64,000 nt of DNA, taken from positions 95,868,316 to 95,932,315 of the forward strand of contig CM047810.1 of NCBI GenBank assembly GCA_026214975.1, written 5' to 3'. Positions 23,701 through 33,627 of the stretch are shown here, one piece after another. Positions within the stretch are counted from its first letter, which is position 1. Each line of letters starts with the position of its first letter. The notes below the pieces were generated by a model. It was not told the DNA's origin, ran no database searches, and worked only from the letters and a program-made list of their open reading frames with translations. This stretch comes from Gentiana macrophylla (Eukaryota; Streptophyta; Magnoliopsida; Gentianales; Gentianaceae). The position numbers and the translations under genes were made by a program.

Positions 23701-24390
23701 TTACCTTGTACAACTCAACTAGCATCGAATCAAGGCGGAGGTCACGTCCTTATCACATAATCTGCAAAATCAACTCAATAAGTGCATATCGATTGATAGA
23801 ATAATCGAGTAGGAAAGAATCGAAACAATATCACCATAAAAGTGAAGCGAGAGAGCAATCGGAAAGTTGCAAGCTTTTACGATTTTAATGAGCAAGACAA
23901 CACCGAATCGAACATTTATTGCTCGATTTTACTAGAAGGAAGGAGATGAGGCAAGCTAGCGATTTTACGGAATCGATCGGACTAGGGGTAATGGCAAATA
24001 TAGTCTCTTTTGGAAAAGAAATGGTCAATATAATGCATTCTTACTGTTTGTACTTTAAAAAAAAAAAAATTTGACCGTGATTTTCTCCTATTTTTTTCAC
24101 AAATGTGCACGATCTTAAGGTCCTCAAATCCACTATTGGGTTCACCTTCCCAATTAGGGTTTAGTTTAGTTCCAAAAACACCAAAAGCGAAAATTTGGCG
24201 TGAGAAAATGGTCTAAAAGATTGTTTAGACCATTTTCTTAGAAAAAAGACTAAATAAGTCATTTCTTTAGTCAACAAGACTAAATAAGCCGGCGCCCCAT
24301 CGGACTACGTTGAATGAAAATGGAAGGCGGTTGGATGATTTGGGGATATAGGGTTTGAGACGAAAAGGGAATAATGGGAATTTGGGGATA
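20744..24390 (-). pseudogene. Gene-like segment inside the CACTA element (possible captured gene)
   Basis: On the minus strand, 20859-20744 is a well-formed terminal exon: acceptor TTTTTTGCAG, then a 38-codon frame reading TEAHSLSNTIYALDELAAED and ending SRRHNRD-stop. A second exon-like block, 21105-21019, reads VYLAMEVGLPGKVEELYTLL and ends at a GT donor (AAAG|GTAATC). The far end near 24380-24300 resembles a plant 5' UTR (CTCAAACCCTATA). I do not recognise the protein. It may be a captured host gene fragment or the element's own accessory gene. Copy B of the MITE interrupts it. Confidence 0.4.
23985..24298 (+). mobile_element. 314-bp MITE copy B, TSD ATCGGACTA
   Basis: Same family and orientation as 20176-20483, with its own 9-bp duplication ATCGGACTA (23976-23984 and 24299-24307). 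It therefore arose by independent transposition. Confidence 0.9.
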
Positions 24391-24403
24391 GAAATATTTG
24401 GAA

Positions 24404-24703
24404 GCGGCGCGGCTTATTTAGTCTTGTTGACTAAAAAGAAATGGCTTATTTAGTCTTTTCTTCTAAGAAAATGGTCTAAACAATCTTTTAGACCATTTTC
24501 TCAAATCAAATTACCGGCGTTTTCGTGTTTTGGTACCAAACTAAACACTAATTGGGAAGGTGAAGCAATAAGATTTGAGGACCTTAAGATCGTGCACATT
24601 TAATGAAAAAAATGGGAGAAAATCGCGATCAATTTTTTTAAGTACAAGCGATGCAGATTATATTGACCATTTCTTTCAAAAGAGACTATATTTGCCATTA
24701 ACC
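24404..24703 (-). mobile_element. MITE copy C, inverted and older
   Basis: Inverse complement of copies A and B with many substitutions. Recognisable words include GGCTTATTTAGTC, AAATGGTCTAAACAATC and GACTATATTTGCCATTA. The ends are eroded and I could not identify a target duplication. Confidence 0.8.
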
Positions 24704-25032
24704 AAGTCGAAGATAGTGATTTTGGAATTTTTTTTTAAATTTGAAAAATAAAATATTTATGGTTTGGCACTCATATGAAACTATTTCTGCGAATGGGTCC
24801 GCGTCGGCATTGTTTCACTGAAGCCATTTGGTTCAACGGCATCTTTACCATTTTTTTTGAAAAACAACAAAGCCATTTGGTTGAACGGTGGCTTTAACTT
24901 GGGAAAAAACGTGAGCATCCTGTATTGAAATGAAATTGGTACATATGAAGAAGCCGCTGGTTCAACCAGCGGCTTTAACCTGGAATTCGGAAATCGCTAT
25001 TCGAACCAGCGGCTTTACCACAACCTGTTAAC

Positions 25033-25152
25033 ACCAGCCTGCATTTTCTTTTTCAGCCCCAAAACAATATATTCAACACCTCAAATTCTCAAACCAGCCT
25101 GCATCTTCTTTTTCAGCCCCAAAACAATATATTCAACACCTCAAATTCTCAA
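25033..25152. repeat. 60-bp tandem duplication inside the MULE
   Basis: Two head-to-tail copies starting ACCAGCCTGCATTTTC or ACCAGCCTGCATCTTC, differing by about one base. Confidence 0.9.
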
Positions 25153-25499
25153 AATCAACAATCCAATTATAAAAAACACATTCATTAAAAGGGAAAAAAC
25201 CAAATCAATTGCAAAAAACACATTCATGCAAACTACGTCATTAAAAGAGAAAAAAAAACCATATCCAAAGTTATTGTTGTATTACAACAACCAAAACAAA
25301 AGAAATGTTTGATCATATTAACTTGTTAGGTATGCGACTTTTCTTCGTTCTTCTACGTGAAGGCGAACATTACTTTGGTGTGTCTACCTCGCCGATCGGT
25401 GTCGGTTGAGCCCTTGTCAAGTTCTAAAGTCGTATCGCGGAAGTTCCGGGCTAGGATGTTCGACCTCTTGAGTTCGAGTTGGATCGAGATGTCACTGTC

Positions 25500-26119
25500 T
25501 TGTGTTTATTAACACTTGAAGGGATCATTTGCATTTGTTGAATAAGCCTCACTTGTGCCATCGGGATGTCATCCGGCATGTTATAAGCAACCTAGTCGTA
25601 TTTTGATAGCGATAAACATTCCTGCTGTCTGCGAAATGTGTAAACACAAAACAAATAAAACAAATTTCTATGTGTGAAATTAGAAAACAAAATTTAAAAT
25701 ATACTTACAAGTTGTTCATAGTCGGCAGTGGTAGGATAGAAATTGTGTTGCGTTTCATAGTCTTCAACAAGCGTTTGCACTTTGAGGGCTAATAATCGCG
25801 GGTGATCGGCGGTACCTTTGTAAGTACATATCATTGTGTTGAAGATAACCATTGTAAGGAACACCACGTGGAACCAGCGATGATTTGCGATCGGCCCCCT
25901 GGCCCGAATATAATCCCGTGCTTAAAAGCGCATAATCCGTTGTGTTTCCCGCCTATCAAGCGAGTGCAAATGGACACTGTGTCACATTCATTAGGCACCG
26001 TTGGATGCCAACCGAATTGTCGAACTACTCTGTCAGGATAATGCCATTCCACCACGTCAAAACAAATGAGTGGAGCAATTACAATCCACTCATCGGTGTC
26101 CTCAAAGTTGTCCATTTGC
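25500..26119 (-). pseudogene. Plant mobile domain (PMD) C-terminal fragment in the MULE
   Basis: Right after the transposase remnant the minus strand reads EWIVIAPLICFDVVEWHYPD, then RVVRQFGWHPTVP, the signature of the PMD/aminotransferase-like family (PP7-long-form/MAIL-type proteins and MULE-linked PMDs). A further exon-like block near 25800-25702 reads VQTLVEDYETQHNFYPTTAD and ends at a GTAAG donor. A short final exon (QQECLSLSKYD-stop) appears near 25630-25595. Partial and without the N-terminal half of the domain. Confidence 0.7.
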
Positions 26120-27420
26120 ATCAACTCCCATGGCAATCAACATAGCATACGATACTTCCCGTATAAATGAGTTCCATCAATTGTGATGACAGGCTGCAAT
26201 GTTGGAAACCTCTGATTGAGGGGCCAAATGCCCAAAAAACACAATGAAATTGTTCAGTGTAAGGATCGTGGGTTGGCTTATTAACAAAATGCACCACGGT
26301 GCCCGGATTTGCTTCTTTCAAAGCTTCCATATAGCGAGGAAGATATTGGTAAGACTCCTCCCAATCTCATAAAGAGCACTATCGCCTTTTGTTTTGCACT
26401 CCATGCTTTACCATAAGAGATCGTGAAGTTGAATTCTTTTGTTATGAAGGCTTTTAGTACACTAACTTTCACCCCAATCTGCTTGCACAAGAGGCTTTAT
26501 AGCGTTCTTTGATAAACTCTCGCTTTAAATTCGGGTGATCCATGGATGGTTTGTGAACCACACAAGAGTTTTCGTGGGGACCTTTATAGGTGGCGATAGT
26601 GAAGACATCCGATGCAACATTCTTTTGAGAGGCTCTTAAATACCAACTACAAGCAATTGGTTTCCTTCCACATTTGAATGTGGCGGTGTGAGAGTTTAGA
26701 TTACGTGGTTTTATAGACTTGGTTCCTTTCGACATTGTATGTTGTCACAATTTGCCCCAATGCTTTTTGTTGGCAAATTCTTGCCCCCCCAAACTCACCA
26801 CCGCTCTTATATTGAAAATCACTAGAGTTATACCAAGCTGTTTAAATATTCTTCATCTATAGAATGAAGCTTAGTAAACTCGGTATAATGATCCTTTAAT
26901 GATACTAGGTCTACCCCACTATCTTCATCGACTTAACAACAACATATCATCCTCGTCTTCAATCTCATCCCGCCCGATATTACCGTAGTGATGCTTCATC
27001 AACATTATTAGTCGACAAAGACACAAACCAATTGGGATCCTCAACTTGACTAACAAGCATGTTGGTGAATGACATGTTAGGTTGTTCAATGGGTGTCAAT
27101 TCAATATATAAATCCATAGAGGGGCTTTCGATTGACACACGCTTGCCAGCGTAGCTTTTAAACCACGATCATTACTTAAAGCTAACACTTTATAGCCTCG
27201 CACACTAGGGAATTTCATCTTCACGTTTAGGTCAAATCTAGTACTATCAACCTCATAGCATCATATATCTCATTCTTAAGCTCATTCATACCAATGTTAC
27301 TATTGACAATAATAAAGGTTTCACAACCACCTTTGTAGGTAACATTTTCACCGTCAATTACTATTTCACCATTCCACCAATAAGTCAGCGGATAATTATA
27401 TATCTCCATCCCTTTAAAAA
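26120..27420 (-). pseudogene. MURA-type transposase, frameshifted
   Basis: Minus strand. The N-terminus at 27409-27227 reads YWWNGEIVIDGENVTYKGG, the start typical of plant MURA proteins. Then 26735-26469 gives the MuDR-type zinc region (FKCGRKPIACSWYLRASQK, TYKGPHENSCVVHKP). After frame changes, ISYGKAWSAKQKA, KEANPGTVVHF and VFWAFGPSIRGFQHC follow, leading into the first catalytic aspartate region ITIDGTHLYGKY near 26170-26150. The sequence then stops resembling transposase: the remaining catalytic residues and a SWIM finger are not found. Confidence 0.85.
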
Positions 27421-28373
27421 TCTCAAATCAAGCAAAACCTAAAACCAAATCCACATACACAATAAAAATCAAAAACTAATAAAATTAAACAAACAACCTT
27501 ACACACATATCACAAATCGATGAATATCAACACTTATTAGTTATCCAAACAAAGAATTCTTTCAATTGGCATAAAAAAGCGAAAAAAAAAAGCGGAAAAA
27601 ATGCAAAAAAGCGAGAAAATCGAAAAAAAAGCGAAAAAAATACCTTTGGATTGATAAACTATGGATGAAACCTTTGATTTGGTTGAAGAAAGTAAGAATC
27701 TTGATGCTAAATGGCCTAATTTGAGTTGGGCGCCGCGGAGAGAATTTGGGGTTTTTGTTTTTAGGGTTTGGAAATCTGAAAATGGGTGAAAAATCGCGTC
27801 TGTTTTTTTATATCTTTGCTAAAGCCATTTGGTTGAACCAGCGGCTTCTTCATATGTACCAATTTCATTTCAATACAGGATGCTCACGTTTTTTCCCAGG
27901 TTAAAGCCGCTGGTTCAACCAGCGGCTTTGTTGTTTTTCAAAAAATGGTAAAAGCATTTGGTTGAACCAAGTGACCCGATAAATAATCTTGGCGTGGACC
28001 CATTCGCGGGAAATAGTTTCAGATGAGCGCCGAAACCATAAATATTTTATTTTTCAGCATTTAAAAAAAAAATCTGATTTTGGATCCGTCAATTTGGGGG
28101 TTGGGGTGGTGTTTTAATTTAATTATTATAATAAAAGGATTTGTTTCTTCTCGAAAGAGGATTTTTGAAGACTTTGGGAAATAAACATTTTAAAAATAAA
28201 AAAATACTTGATAATGAGAGGAATTTTTATGTAACATAATGAGAAATTTGGGATCAACAATGAAGGAAATATTTAATTTAATTAATTAAAACAACCATTT
28301 AATGGCGAAGTTTACCTCCGTCATAAAATTTTCCTCATTGAAATCCTTTTCTTGTAGTGTAAATAGCAGCGGA

Positions 28374-28516
28374 CAGGCGGATGTACCTTTAAACTAGGGG
28401 CAGCGTCCCTTAGATCGAGAATTACTGTTTATTATGTATGTTGTGTATTTTTGCCCCACAAAAATTTACACTCGCCCGTAGTATCGCCCTCCACCCGGGA
28501 TCTGCGTCCGCCCACA
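28374..28516. mobile_element. Small hAT-like MITE in the host MITE end
   Basis: Starts CAGGCGGATGTACC and ends GCGTCCGCCCACA, loosely inverted ends. The octamer GCAGCGGA occurs on both sides (28366-28373, 28517-28524). It splits the right inverted end of the host MITE. Confidence 0.6.
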
Positions 28517-28584
28517 GCAGCGGAGGGAAAATTAGTTATTTTCTTATGTCAATGCATGTGAATATTGTTTGCTTAATATAGTAT

Positions 28585-29104
28585 TACATCCGTCCCAAAA
28601 CGTAAGTACGTTTAGCTTTTTGAATTTCTCTCATAATATAAATCTATTTACAATACCAATAGAGGCATTTATTATATTTTCTTTCTTTTACCTTAATTTA
28701 TTACTCTCATATGTTAAATTTATACGGCGGGTTAAAATCGCACATCTAAGGATATGAATTAATTCATTAACTTTTACATTGAAATGACTAGAATGTCCTT
28801 GGATATAATTAATGTGACATTCTTTTTTATATCTCCTACTGTAATAAATTAATAAGGGTAAATCAAGGAAAAACACAATAAATATTGTATTGGAAATTGT
28901 ACTGCCTCACATAAAATGGAACAAAATATTTTGGCAATTGAATCAGTTATTTTGGAACGAAGGTAATTTTACTTTACAACTATTACATTAATAAGAGTCA
29001 AAGGATATTCTAAACTTTTAAGCTTAAAATTAATGGCATTTAACCGCTTTCTTAGTCTGTGTGAAAAATTCAAAATGAATTTATATTTTAAGACGGAGGT
29101 AGTA
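28585..29104. mobile_element. Stowaway-type MITE
   Basis: Ends CATCCGTCCCAAAACG and AAGACGGAGGTAG are inverted in the style of Stowaway CTCCGTCCC ends. The inner segment 28730-28920 is repeated in the same orientation at about 29420-29605. Confidence 0.65.
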
Positions 29105-29137
29105 TTTTGCAAATATTTCCCTTTACGGCCAATGATA

Positions 29138-29715
29138 TACTCTATCCTTTTTTTTAATTTGTCACATTTCAGAATTTGCTCTGTTTATATTTATCTGTTA
29201 CTTTATATTTTCAATGCATCATTTTTTTTCCTCCTTTAATAATAAAGTATTTACATCTCCAATAAAAAAAAAATTCAATACTAAAAACTCCAAAAGTCAA
29301 TTTGACCTACTATTGCCCATGCATACATTCAAAAAATTAAGCAACAAACAGTCGTTTTATCTTATATTTTAGATATATTAATTCTCCTTAGTTTCGTTTT
29401 ATACGAAATGATTAATCAAAATCGCGCATATATATTTAGGATGTGAGTTAATTCATTAATTTTTATAATGAAATAATTAGAATGTCCTTGGATATAATTA
29501 ATTTGACCTTCTTTTTTTATATCACCTACTGTAATAAATAAGAGTAAATCAAGTAAAAACGCAATAAATGTTGCATTGGAAATCGTACTGTCTCGCATAA
29601 AATGGATCAACGTTTTGTATTCACGCCGATTATTGTAAAAGCGAAAAATGCATTCTTAATCTATGTGATTATTCTCTTTGCATGCGACATATAAAAAAAA
29701 CTGAGGGAGTAATTA
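29138..29715. mobile_element. Second Stowaway-type MITE, related interior
   Basis: Shares the interior block with 28730-28920 (GAATGTCCTTGGATATAATT, then CCTACTGTAATAAAT). Ends are ACTCTATCC and TGAGGGAGTAATTA, less well preserved. Confidence 0.55.
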
Positions 29716-30016
29716 ATAGTATTGCAGTATGTCTTGTCAACATAAAACTCTGGTAGTAAACATGCATAACAAAAAGTTGGACACTGGATCCATGAAAAAA
29801 CGAAGAAAATGTTACTGAATGCTTAGAAACAAGTACACACGTTGTCCGAAAAGGATAACAGAAATGAAAGTACATGAACTTCTGACAAAACAAAGACAGA
29901 CAAAGACAATCATAAACTGCTAACATGCAGCAATTACGTGCTTATAATAAGACAAACCAACCCTAACAAAAACAACATGCAAATGAAAATGCATACACAA
30001 ATCCCATGAAAAACAT

Positions 30017-30479
30017 CTAGGGCAACACCTTTGCACCGCCCACACCACCACCTGCCGCCCCACCTACACCGCCGACGCCTCCAACCCCACCAAGTCCACC
30101 AGCACCAGCACCGGCGCCCGGCGCCACCTACACCTCCTCCACCTGCAGCTCCACCCAGGCCTCCAAGACCACCAAGTCCGCCAATTCCACCAGCTCCACC
30201 ACCAAGACCACCAACCGGCAACACCCCAGCTGCATATCCAACTCCAGCCCATCCACCTACACCTCCATAGGTAATGAAGTTCTTCTTGTCCTTTACACCT
30301 GCCGCCGCCGCCACCGGGGCTGCTCCACCACCGTTTGTCGCCGCCGCTGCTACATGCACTGTGTTTTGAGAGAGCTCAACAGGCTTTGTGTTTTCACTCG
30401 GAATATTTCTACTTGCAGTCACAACATGTACAGCTACCACTCCAATTAGACACAACACAAGCAACCTTGCCATCTCCAT
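30017..30479 (-). CDS. Secreted glycine-rich protein, with a +1 frameshift
   Basis: Start chosen at 30479 (MEMARLLVLCLIGVVAVHVV): it begins a clean signal peptide ending near TAS|RN. The upstream ATG at 30539 would add a non-signal leader. After cleavage the chain has a short acidic and Ala-rich part, KDKKNFITYGGVGG, then a long Gly-Leu/Gly-Val/Gly-Ala repeat, as in small plant cell-wall glycine-rich proteins. At about 30116-30124 an extra base (a G run in GCCGGGCGCC on the minus strand) shifts the frame into Trp/Arg/Cys-rich nonsense. In the other frame the Gly-rich pattern continues to GGAKVLP and a stop at 30017-30019. This is either a pseudogenising insertion or a sequence error in GC-rich repeats. 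Confidence 0.82.
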
Positions 30480-30592
30480 ATCTCCCTCTCTACTCTCTCT
30501 CTCTCTCCCAAAGATTTGACTAAAAAAAGATGAACACAAAAGAAATGCCGAGGAATTGAACAGGGTGATTTTCCAAATGGAGAAACAGTGAA

Positions 30593-30599
30593 TTATATA
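30593..30599 (-). promoter_or_regulatory. TATA box of the glycine-rich protein gene
   Basis: TATATAA on the minus strand, about 115 bp upstream of the chosen start codon, a normal plant spacing allowing a leader of roughly 80 bases. Confidence 0.55.
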
Positions 30600-31005
30600 G
30601 CCAAATTTCGGAAAGAATTTGAGCTGTTACCGCCCTAGAGTAGTTGAATGCATTAAAGTGAATATATATTAAAAACCAAAAATAGAAAGGGTAAGTATTA
30701 CGAAGCACATTCACGGGAGAGAAATTATGGTGCAGCAGGTATTTGTGAGTTATACCAAATGGATGGATATGATTAATCCTTACTCACTCTCTCACACATA
30801 TATAGTAGTGGTGTGTATGTGTTATTTGGATACATCGCGATCGTCAAAGCAGTACAAAATCACAAATAACCGTTGTATTATAAGCTCTTCTACTATGCAC
30901 GGTGCCTTAACTCATTTCAAAATTTAACACACAATATTATTACTTCCAAATTATAATCACGGTTGAAATTATATATTAATGTTATATGAATTAAATATTA
31001 TTTCC

Positions 31006-31515
31006 GTATCGAAACATAAGTCCGTTTACATTTTTTTACACTTGAGTTTTAAGTGTTACTCCCTCGCTCGATTTAATTATCACGGTTGTGTAAAAAACAA
31101 ACGTATTAAGAAAAGTAGTTAATGATGTGACTTAACATCAAAATGACAATAAAACCCTTTGAATATAATTAATGCAATATTGTTTTCATTATTTCACCCC
31201 TTAATAAATAAAATTATATTTAGAAGATACAATAAATAGTGTTTTAGAAATTTAACTACGACAGATAAAAAGGAAATTGTGTTTTTGGCAACTACGTCAG
31301 TTAAATATGAACATAGTGATTATTAATTTCAATGGTAAAAGTTTAGAATACTATTTGACTCTCATTAATGTAATAATTGTAAACTAAATGGATGTATAAT
31401 AAATTATGAGTAAAAGAAAGAAAATATAATTAATCTTTCAATTGGTATTACAAGCGAGACTTATATTATTGGACAAATTCAAAAAGCCAAACAGATTTAC
31501 GATTTAGGACGTGGT
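31006..31515. mobile_element. Stowaway-like MITE enclosing another MITE
   Basis: The outer ends ATTTCCGTATCGAAACATAAG and TTACGATTTAGGACGTGG look like eroded inverted ends. Inside lies the intact element 31060-31315. Confidence 0.45.
31060..31315. mobile_element. Intact relative of the interrupted host MITE
   Basis: Left end CTCCCTCGCTCGATTTAATT and right end CAACTACGTCAGTTAAAT. The interior contains CTTAACATCAAAATGACAAT and TTTGAATATAATTAATGCAA, the inverse of 6455-6520. It provides the uninterrupted reference for the 6316-28527 host. Confidence 0.7.
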
Positions 31516-31654
31516 AAGATTTAATGTATCAAAAAAGATAAGAGTCAAAAAAATTTGGATAACTAGATAAAATAAAATATGTAATAATTAAACTCTTTGA
31601 ATATTTAAAATAGATATATATTCGATCTTTATATGGTTGACAACCAAAATACTA

Positions 31655-31925
31655 CCTCCCTCCTAAAATATAATTTGTTTTTGCTGTTTTCACACAAATT
31701 AAGAAAGTGGTTGAATGATATAAATTTCAAGTATAAATGACTAAAATATCATTTGACTATCATTAATAAAATGATTATAAAACATTGAAAAGTAGTTGGA
31801 CTGTTAATAAATTAGAGGTAAGATAAAGAAAATAGTAATAAATATTTATTGGTAATGTAGAATGACTTATGATTTGGAACAATCAAAAAGAGGTAAATTG
31901 ACGTATATTTTGGGACGGATGTAGT
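31655..31925. mobile_element. Stowaway MITE
   Basis: Ends CTACCTCCCTCCTAAAATAT and ATATTTTGGGACGGATGTAG are inverted, the Stowaway signature. Confidence 0.75.
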
Positions 31926-33627
31926 TGATAAACGTGATTATCTTCAAAATAAAACAAAACAATTCCTAAAACATGATTGGTTATCGACAAATGACCTATA
32001 AACTAAATGCAATATAATTTTTTAGAAGCAAAATAAAATATATTACTTGTCAATGTATAATCAAGGTTAAAAAAGGAATTGTGTATTTTAACATTCCTAT
32101 CAATAAAAACATAAATAAAGAAAAGAAAATTTGAAAAAAAAAATTGTGTTCAAGAGAGACGGGAAGTATCGACGTCTTGTCGGGTGTCTCCGCAGCGTAT
32201 CAGATGTGTGTCGGTAATTAAAATTTTACATATAATTATTTTGATTAGCTAACACATGTCGGAGGAGCCATATCGGTCGCGTATCGTGTCGGAAAATCAT
32301 CAAACATGATGTACGGCATCAACATCGAAGTGTCGGTATCTCTTAAAAAAAAATCTTGTGTGGTGTCTTTATTTGTGTTAAGGCGGTTGATTGTGTAGCC
32401 ACACAATTTCATTTATGAAATGAAAGCGTAGTTGATTAAAGCTACTGCGATATTTTATACGATTGGAGACAGCAGAGATAAGAATCTCCCTCTAAAAATT
32501 GTGTATTACCTTCTCAATAAAATTCGTGACTTAAATCCAGCTGACAAGATCGGTCTAGCTAGTTGATAAGGTGTAGAGATCGATCACTTTAAGACATATT
32601 GTTATGGAAGTCCGCGCAGTGGAAACGACATAAATGTAGAAAAAATAAATGCACTAAATTTTACCAGAACAATCTCGATAATGGCATCTTCCTCTGCATG
32701 CAAGCAGAAGAGTTGGTGAATCATAAGTATCGAACATTTAATTTACAATTTAACTCAATTTTTTATAGAACTTCAATTTTTTTTTTTATTTCAATTGAAA
32801 TGAAGAATACATTTGTTATTTACAATATGAGGAGTAATTAATTTATGTGCATGCATATTGTATTTACAATTTTCTAGAGATGAAAACTATTCAGAGACTT
32901 TCAATTTAACTTTCGTCTTGTTAGTGACATTTTAATCGATCTATGGCTTTTTAAATTTTAATAATTCTTCAATAAATCAATTTACCTAGCTATATAGGTT
33001 TGAACTGCTCTATCCCCAAAAGAAGTCATTTCAATTTGTAATTTTTGTTTCATGATATAAGTTATTTTATAACAATTAATTGTTGATAAGGATCATCTGG
33101 AATTTTATTCTGATAATAGTCCACATTTTTTTAAGGAATAAGGATAATTCTACAAAATTATGATTGTATTACCCTTAATTAGTTCTAAGTGCTAAATTCA
33201 AGTGAGACCTGTTCTTCTGCGTAGACTATTTTCTGGATCGAAGAATTGGAATAGCTGATTGTTCATTGTTGAGATGAAAATTCAACTGCAATCACTAGCA
33301 ATAATATTTCCCATAATTTCAAATCATTCTATAGAAATTCTTACTATTACTTAATGAATTTGATTTGTTTCTCACAAATTTGTGTAGTTCTATGTAGCGG
33401 CTCAAACCATAGGCAAGGTGAAAATTGTCATAGGCTACTCGCACGCGTGCACATCTCGTGATTAAATGCACATGTAAGCCTTATAAACGATCGTATCATA
33501 CAAAAAAGTAGAAATTTAAGATAATACATTCATCAAATCGTCCGGAAAAGCGAAACAAGCATTTAATAACATAACTGATTAGACTCAGAGCTGAACGGGT
33601 GGAACAGAAAACATAAAACCAGAAATC
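31926..33627. other. Non-coding intergenic
   Basis: AT-rich. A GTGTCGG-rich patch at 32160-32345 resembles decayed transposon sequence. No gene or paired termini could be supported. Confidence 0.5.

Larger units (their letters stand above)
24727..28075 (-). mobile_element. MULE with about 250-bp TIRs, TSD GATTTTGGA
   Basis: Long terminal inverted repeats, 24727-24977 and 27827-28075, share AAAAATAAAATATTTATGG, then a GAAACTATTTC-containing block, GAATGGGTCC and a segment with GAGCATCCTGTATTGAAATG. Both flanks carry the 9-mer GATTTTGGA (24718-24726, 28076-28084). The interior holds minus-strand transposase and plant-mobile-domain fragments. It is nested in the CACTA element. Confidence 0.93.
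19755..28359. mobile_element. CACTA (En/Spm-type) element, TSD TAA, with nested insertions
   Basis: Starts CACTACAAGAAAAT and ends TTTTCTTGTAGTG, perfect inverted 13-mers of the CACTA superfamily, with TAA on both sides (19752-19754, 28360-28362). Subterminal zones show repeated short AATGA/TCATTA words (19775-20160 and 28200-28350), as is typical. Removing a MULE and three MITE copies leaves about 4.3 kb. I recognise no TNP2-type transposase, so it is probably non-autonomous. Confidence 0.92.
6316..28527. mobile_element. Stowaway-like MITE (about 265 bp) split by 22 kb of insertions
   Basis: The left inverted end starts CTCTCCGCGTTCCTATTTAA, then CTGTCGCAGTTGC (6316-6348). The right end is scattered: TTTTTTGCAATTGCGACAG at about 19732-19750, then ATAGCAGCGGAGGG at 28363-28373 plus 28525-28527. 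Removing Copia A, the CACTA element and the small hAT element, with one copy of each target duplication, rejoins matching 30-bp inverted ends around 265 bp. A related uninterrupted copy lies at 31060-31315, sharing the internal segment with CTTAACATCAAAATGACAAT. This is the host of everything between these coordinates. Confidence 0.8.

Noticed and set aside
20176..24298. MITE copies A and B as the two LTRs of one 4.1-kb element
   Set aside because: Each copy has its own distinct 9-bp duplication on both sides, and the ends lack TG...CA, so they are separate insertions.
30031..30270. Proline/histidine-rich plus-strand frame opposite the glycine-rich gene
   Set aside because: It is the mirror of the Gly-rich repeat. 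The minus strand has the signal peptide, TATA box and stop.
32160..32345. GTGTCGG-rich patch as a regulatory array
   Set aside because: Resembles decayed transposon subterminal sequence. There are no regular spacing or flanking gene features.
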